Source: Gnetum montanum (taxonomy: Eukaryota; Streptophyta; Gnetopsida; Gnetales; Gnetaceae). From it: a stretch of DNA of 64,000 nucleotides. Below, one piece after another: positions 59,531 to 64,000 of the stretch. Position numbers and translations under genes: made by a program. The notes below the pieces were generated by a model. The model saw nothing but the letters and a program-made list of their open reading frames with translations. It was not told the origin of the DNA and made no database searches. The stretch spans positions 1,200,563 through 1,264,562 of the forward strand of contig MNCI01034636.1 of the NCBI GenBank assembly GCA_015680685.1. The letters run 5' to 3'. Numbering within the stretch: the stretch's first letter is position 1; every line of letters begins with the position of its first letter.

Positions 59531-60418
59531 TCATTGTTAACACAGGTTAACAATACTCCATCAAAAGAGCATCTACAGAGAGTACTATCTCCAATGATGA
59601 CATATTTCCTGGCACGCTTGCGGATTGCATCTTTTTGTGTGGGTGTTAGCTCATGCGGTGGTTCGCCGTGCAAATGGTAGGCTTTAATGTTATCGTACCA
59701 TTCTGACGTTTCACTCATGCTTAGAGAAGAAATTTGCACTGCTTGAATGATAGACTCTGTACATTCCATCATTAAAGCGGGCCAAGTGGCAAACAAATGT
59801 GGTGGCACGTTTAAGGCCGATGTGGCTAGTGCATTGGCTACAGTGTTTTTGTTACATGGCATGTGTTGGATATCAGTTGTCATGAATTGTTTCAGGAGAT
59901 CTTTATCCATATCGCAATAGGGCTGCAAATGCACAACTTTAATGTTATCGTACCATTCTTACGTTTCACTCGTGCTTAGAGAAAAAATTTGCACTGCTTG
60001 AATTATGGACTCTGTACATTCCATCATTAAAGTGGGTCAAGTGGCAAACAAATGTGGTGGCACGTTTAAGGCCAGTGTGGCTAGTGCATCGGCTACAACG
60101 TTTTCGTTATGCAGCACATGTTGGGCATTAGTTGTCATGAATTGTTTTAGGAGATCTTTAGCCATATCGCAATAGGGCTGTAGATGCATAGCTTTGCAGG
60201 CGTAGACTCCTGTGATTTGATTGATAACGAGCATCGAATCACCTCGGATTGCCAAGTGTTAAACATTGAGTTCCCTGGCTATCAACAATCCCCTGAGGAG
60301 CCCCTCATACTCTGCCACATTGTTTGTACAAGGAAAGGCCAGGCGGTAAGCCAATGGATGCACATCCTTAGGGGAGAACATAATAATAGCGGCAGCATTG
60401 CCACCTCTAGTAGTCNAC
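59518..60418 (-). pseudogene. second RNase H (aRNH type) with 255-bp internal tandem duplication (G3)
   Basis: Starts TRGGNAAAIIMFSPKD, then YRLAFPCTNNVAEYEGLLRG (the E-containing helix of archaeal-type RNase H), LAIRGDSMLVINQITG (GDS, catalytic Asp) and VADALATLALNVPP. The last part is repeated: 59941-60195 and 59686-59940 are 255-bp direct copies (85 codons, in frame), giving a second NTVANALATSALNVPP. The frame continues into the linker toward integrase. A single TAA after RELNV and N at 60416 break it. Confidence 0.8.
59686..60195 (-). repeat. 255-bp tandem duplication in G3 pol
   Basis: Copies 59686-59940 and 59941-60195 begin AATGTTATCGTACCATTCT and end near GCA(C/T)A(A/G)CTTT, with a dozen or so substitutions between them. 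Length is a multiple of three. Divergence argues against an assembly artefact. Confidence 0.88.
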
Positions 60419-60431
60419 TTAAACTATGTAT

Positions 60432-60818
60432 CTATTCATCGGGAAACTTAGGCTCTATCACAGCTTGATCATTAACTGGAGATGTTACAAGCTGGTCGGC
60501 TATCTCTTGGCCTTTTGTGGAAGATTGGCTAACGTAGTGCAAGTCAAACTCCGCTATGATGGCTTTCCAATGGGCTATCCTACTGCTTTCGTACAAATTT
60601 TTTATGATGGCCTGTAGAATGTTGTTTTGACAGATTACGTTAACCTGGCTACGGAAGAGATAGTGCCTACATTTCTTGAGTGAAAACACCAATGCTAAAT
60701 AGTTATGCTCTACTCCATTGTACCGTGTTTTGTACACAAATAGAGCATGACTCAGGTAGTAGATAGGAACTTCTGATCCGTCATCCCTTCTTTGGCATAA
60801 CAATGCAGCTATAGACAC
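60432..60818 (-). pseudogene. gypsy RNase H adjoining RT (G3)
   Basis: 128-codon frame: AALLCQRRDDGSEVPIYYLS, YNGVEHNYLALVFSLKKCRH, ARIAHWKAII-like SSRIAHWKAIIAEFDL and STKGQEIADQLV. These are the RT-linked RNase H words of Ty3/gypsy pol. It lies between RT (61688-61005, with a gap near 60830-61000) and the second RNase H. Confidence 0.83.
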
Positions 60819-61004
60819 CTCTGAGCTTGCCAGGTATATGTAGAAAGGCTAATCCCTTTGTGGTGGAAAAACCATTGGAAAATGTAACAGCTCTTTCTTC
60901 AGACTATCAAACGCACATTGGAAGTTCTCGATCCATTCGAAGTTAACCCCTTTATTGAGCAAATGTTGCATGGGGTGTAACTTGTTTGTTAATCTTGAGA
61001 TGAA

Positions 61005-61688
61005 CTACTTGATAAATTGCAACCTACCCTGAAGCCCATGTAGTTCTTTGAGGTTTGTAGGTGGTGCCAGGTTGACAATGGCTTTAACCTTGTCGAGGTC
61101 AACGTAAATGCTAGTCTCTGATACTACAAACCCCAACATGCTCCCAGTTTTGACTCCAAATATGCACTTTTTTGGGTTGAGCTGCAAGTCATGTTTGAGA
61201 CATCATTTAAGGACTAATTCTAGGTCTCTTGAGTGATCTTCTGACTTCCTAGATTTGACAGCTATGTCGTCTACGTAGTCATTCAATCTCTCTAAGAGGT
61301 AATCACTAAAGATGTATGTCATAGCATGTTGATAGGTTGCTCCAACATTTTTTAAACCGAAGGGCATCATGGTATAATAGAAAGTTCCCCAAGGGGTCAT
61401 GAAAGTCATGGTCAATTGGTGTTCTGGGTTGATACGGATTTGATTATAGCTTGAAAACCCATCCATGAAGGATAGTAATGCGTGCCCAACTATTGTATCG
61501 ATAAGTTGGTCAATACTTGATAATGGGAAGTTGTCTTTAATCGTGGCCTTATTTAGATCGCAGAAGTCTATACAGATGTGTATTCCTCCCGTTTTCTTAG
61601 AGAAAACTATGATGTTCGACACCCAGTCCGAATAATCGACCACACAAATGAAACCAGCCTGATATAGCTTAGTGATTTCCTCACACAC
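61005..61688 (-). pseudogene. gypsy reverse transcriptase (G3)
   Basis: Open frame 61688-61203 begins at EEITKLYQAGFICVVDYSDW and contains KKTGGIHICIDFCDLNKAT, DNFPLSSIDQLID, MDGFSSYNQIRI, TPWGTFYYTMMPFGLKNVGA, and YVDDIAVKS (about 61275), the intact catalytic YVDD. A stop near 61195 separates LNPKKCIFGV...LGFVVSE (61187-61005), the connection part. The YVDD-x-x-VKS form is usual in Tat elements. Nearly complete RT, one or two lesions. Confidence 0.9.
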
Positions 61689-61766
61689 TACTAACGCGAT
61701 TTCGGGCTTAATCTTCCATGCTTTCTGCTTAACAGCTTTGATATGCAGGTCTAAAACTATGTTGTA

Positions 61767-61985
61767 CTATATTAGCCTTGGATCTAAACCTGGCATATCT
61801 TCGTATGACCATGCGAACACCGTAATGTTATCTTGGAGCACTCGAGATATATCGTTCTGTGTTTGTTGGTCAAGGAGAGAACTAATTTTTAGGGTTTTGC
61901 TTCCTCCTTTGTGCGTAACCACAGAGACCTCAGTGAGGGAATCCTTGGTCACATTGCCAACTTCCAGGTCTAGGGTTTGGGCCAA
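61767..61985 (-). pseudogene. pre-RT segment of pol (G3)
   Basis: 72-codon frame ending ITVFAWSYEDMPGLDPRLI; the FAWSYxDMPGxD word directly precedes RT in Tat-lineage pol. Joins RT across a short broken stretch (61689-61766). Confidence 0.8.
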
Positions 61986-64000
61986 GTGTTCTAGCCAGTC
62001 TGGGAATACTTTCTATGTTGCTATAGTTGTATCAAAAAGGGAAGCATTAGTTCCTATTAGTGTGTGATTGAGCTGTCTAACAATTTCTCCTTATGGGCTT
62101 GTTAAAGCTAGGGTTGCAAGTAAAATTGCGTCTATTTATGGATTGACTTACAAAATCGACAAAAACAAAGGTTGTTACATTGCCTTTTGTCAACCTGTTG
62201 AAACGATAAAAGGTTTTCTTACTTTAGTGATACATGTTAAATAGCTGCTAGTTTAAGGTCTTAGCGGACAGTTACCATATGCGTGATTTGTGAGAAAGCG
62301 ATAAGCTCAATTTTCTAGATGTCCACGTAAGGTTTCTGTGAACTATGATGGAGAGTGTAACGTGGCGTGTCTAGCGTGTCGAGACAACTAATTTAGAATT
62401 TTGTATCGACCATAGTTAATGCAACCGAATTACGAGACAATGATCTACGTGTTAGTTTAGGGTCCTTTTGGACCATAATCTATACGTTATCTATGAGATT
62501 AATGTTGCGATCTTCACGCTTCATCTCATACTGACATATCTGCATTTCAAGAAAATTCTGCATTAATCGAGCATGCAACAGTTAGTTTCAACCAATTCAT
62601 TTATATGTCAGCGATTTGCCCTCAAAGCAGACTAGTAACATTGTGAATTTGAACTAGGCTATAATAGAAGGAAAGCAAAAACAAGGCATAACTAGACTAT
62701 TTTATGAAGGTTGTTCAATCATGATCATGGCGCTGGAGATTAGAGGCAAATATGTCAAATTGGCAAAGATTGATGAAGTGCAAGAGAGTTTACAGCAAGT
62801 TTCAAAGGCCAGGGTCGAAACGCTGGAGGCTACTCCACTCGCTTGGTAAGTGGTTTTTTTTTACCCTCCTGCATGGCTATTATTTCCATTGTTATGGCTT
62901 TGCAATTGTACCTATTTCGAAGATGAGTGCTATGGTGGGCGTTGATACCTAGTCGCACGAGCTAAGCTATCGTAGTTTGCACTATTACTACTATCGCTGT
63001 TGTCGGGGACAAACCTTGCATATTTGCAAGGGTTTGGGCGATTTTGGGTGATGGCATGCGTACATAATGCATAACTGGGGAAGTCCAGGTACTATACCCA
63101 TATGTAGTATGAATAGGATTCCATCTTCTTGCCCATAAATATTGCATGTTATGTCGGGATAATACGCAGTATTACGTCTATTGCCGTTGCCAGGGACAGA
63201 CCTTGTGTGATGGCAAGGGTTTGGGCAGTTTTCGTAATGTATTTTTAGCGTAACGTGCAATCTCTTGGGAGTCAAGGTAACAGAAACCCTAGTGTTGCGT
63301 AATGAAGAAAAATTTTCTGTGTTGTTCTTACGTCGTTAGTATGTCTATATTGCTATTCCTAATAGAAATTTGTTTCGTTGTAAAGGATTATGCCAAAGCC
63401 CATCCTGATCATCTTGGACATCGTGGGTGTTCTGTGTTGTTTACATGTCCCCACAGCCAATGTTCCTCCTCCTCATGCTCATGTAAAGGAGGAGGCAATC
63501 TCGTTCCGAAGAGGTGCATGGGAGTTCCTATAGTTTTTGTTACGCAATTATAGCGTAATTATTTGGTCGCATCTGCTGGCCAAGACAACCAGCGCTATTC
63601 TGGAGATGTTACTGGTTGGATTAGCATAGAGCATCTTCACATTTCTAATGGATGGTTCAATCGAAACTGTGCAGGTACAAGACTATGAATAGAGTGCCAG
63701 GGATTTGAGGCGTTTGTCTTGGATCTAGGATATGCCCAGGTTTAATTGTTATCATGCCTACAACACTCTATTCATGGCTCATCATCTTACGACCTATTTC
63801 TAGAATTCACCTGGGATTGTATATTATGCAGGTGGCTAAGTGTTTCCAGATCGTCATAATTATGCTAACTATTTGTCTGAATTCATGACCCATGTAAACA
63901 ATTGTCTACATTCTGTGATGTAGGTTTTTTATCAATAACAATGGTTTCCAGAGCGATACAGATACGTTGTCTATGACCGAAATGGCCATAAAGGAGTTCA
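61986..64000. other. right flank of G3, no gag or gene recognised
   Basis: No ORF with known features. Contains a stray GCTAGTTTAAGGTCTTAGCGG unit (62247), two ~60-bp direct repeats (about 62990-63050 and 63175-63235; both with GGGAC...CAAGGGTTTGGGC) and GCGTAA words (63250, 63297, 63540-63560) like those at 55981-56740. By position this should be the gag/leader/5' LTR side of G3, but I cannot place boundaries. Confidence 0.45.

Larger units (their letters stand above)
58560..61985 (-). mobile_element. Ty3/gypsy element G3, Tat-like pol region
   Basis: Minus-strand order: pre-RT segment, RT, RNase H, a second RNase H, integrase. The extra RNase H after the first is characteristic of the Tat/Ogre lineage. 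Gag, protease, PBS and both LTR limits could not be placed: sequence to the right (62000-64000) has no gag. Stops are few per domain, so G3 is relatively young. Coordinates cover only the recognisable pol. Confidence 0.85.

Noticed and set aside
1-64000. tRNA genes and intact host genes
   Set aside because: Only PBS-type tRNA complements of 11-18 bases were found, no cloverleaf; every protein-like frame belongs to a mobile element, a captured fragment, or is unidentifiable.

Overview
The window looks like nuclear DNA of a land plant with a large, retrotransposon-filled genome (gymnosperm or large-genome angiosperm; the sequence alone does not decide). I found no intact host gene, tRNA gene or CRISPR array. 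Nearly everything recognisable is LTR-retrotransposon: Ty3/gypsy elements primed by tRNA-Asp, Ty1/copia elements primed by initiator tRNA-Met, and several solo or deleted LTR elements. All coding remnants carry stops and frameshifts. Three single Ns (57135, 58092, 60416) mark a scaffolded assembly.

Layout. 1-5915 (-): Ty3/gypsy element 'G1', best preserved, with 5' LTR, tRNA-Asp PBS, gag and protease, but RT-RNase H-integrase deleted; its 3' end lies outside the window. 5916-8998: AT-rich, no gene. 9440-16066 (-): element 'T1', with paired LTRs, PBS, PPT and a decayed CCR4-type deadenylase domain instead of pol; it contains solo LTR 'C' and inverted solo LTR 'T2', and is flanked by a roughly 430-bp direct repeat. 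16513-21010: AT-rich with unidentified ORF scraps. 21011-25958 (+): internally deleted copia 'E3'. About 26420-27760: a regular ~135-bp tandem array. 30689-31263: solo LTR 'T4' with perfect TSD. 31296 onward: a second T-type element (Tb) with another CCR4 fragment, interrupted at 33663 by copia 'E2' (33663-50840), itself interrupted at 37194 by complete gypsy 'G2' (37194-47279, perfect ACAAA TSD). 51303-51362: 5S-rRNA-like relic. 51817-55188: pol-less element 'D'. 55189-64000: a Tat-like gypsy 'G3' pol (-) with RT, two RNase H domains and integrase, flanked by unusual tandem repeats.

How the parts relate. G1 and G2 are one family: G2 holds the pol that G1 lost, and both LTRs carry a cluster of GATATC-type palindromes just upstream of a TATA box. 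E2, E3, D and C have different LTR ends but all carry dense arrays of AGATGTCT and its reverse complement AGACATCT. T1 and Tb share a captured, apparently intronless CCR4-like domain next to the 3' LTR.

From about 6 kb to 55 kb the DNA is AT-rich with few CpGs and many transition differences between paired LTRs, consistent with old methylated insertions; 1-5900 and 55189-64000 keep more CpG and are probably younger. Element names (G1, T1, E2 etc.) are labels used only here.
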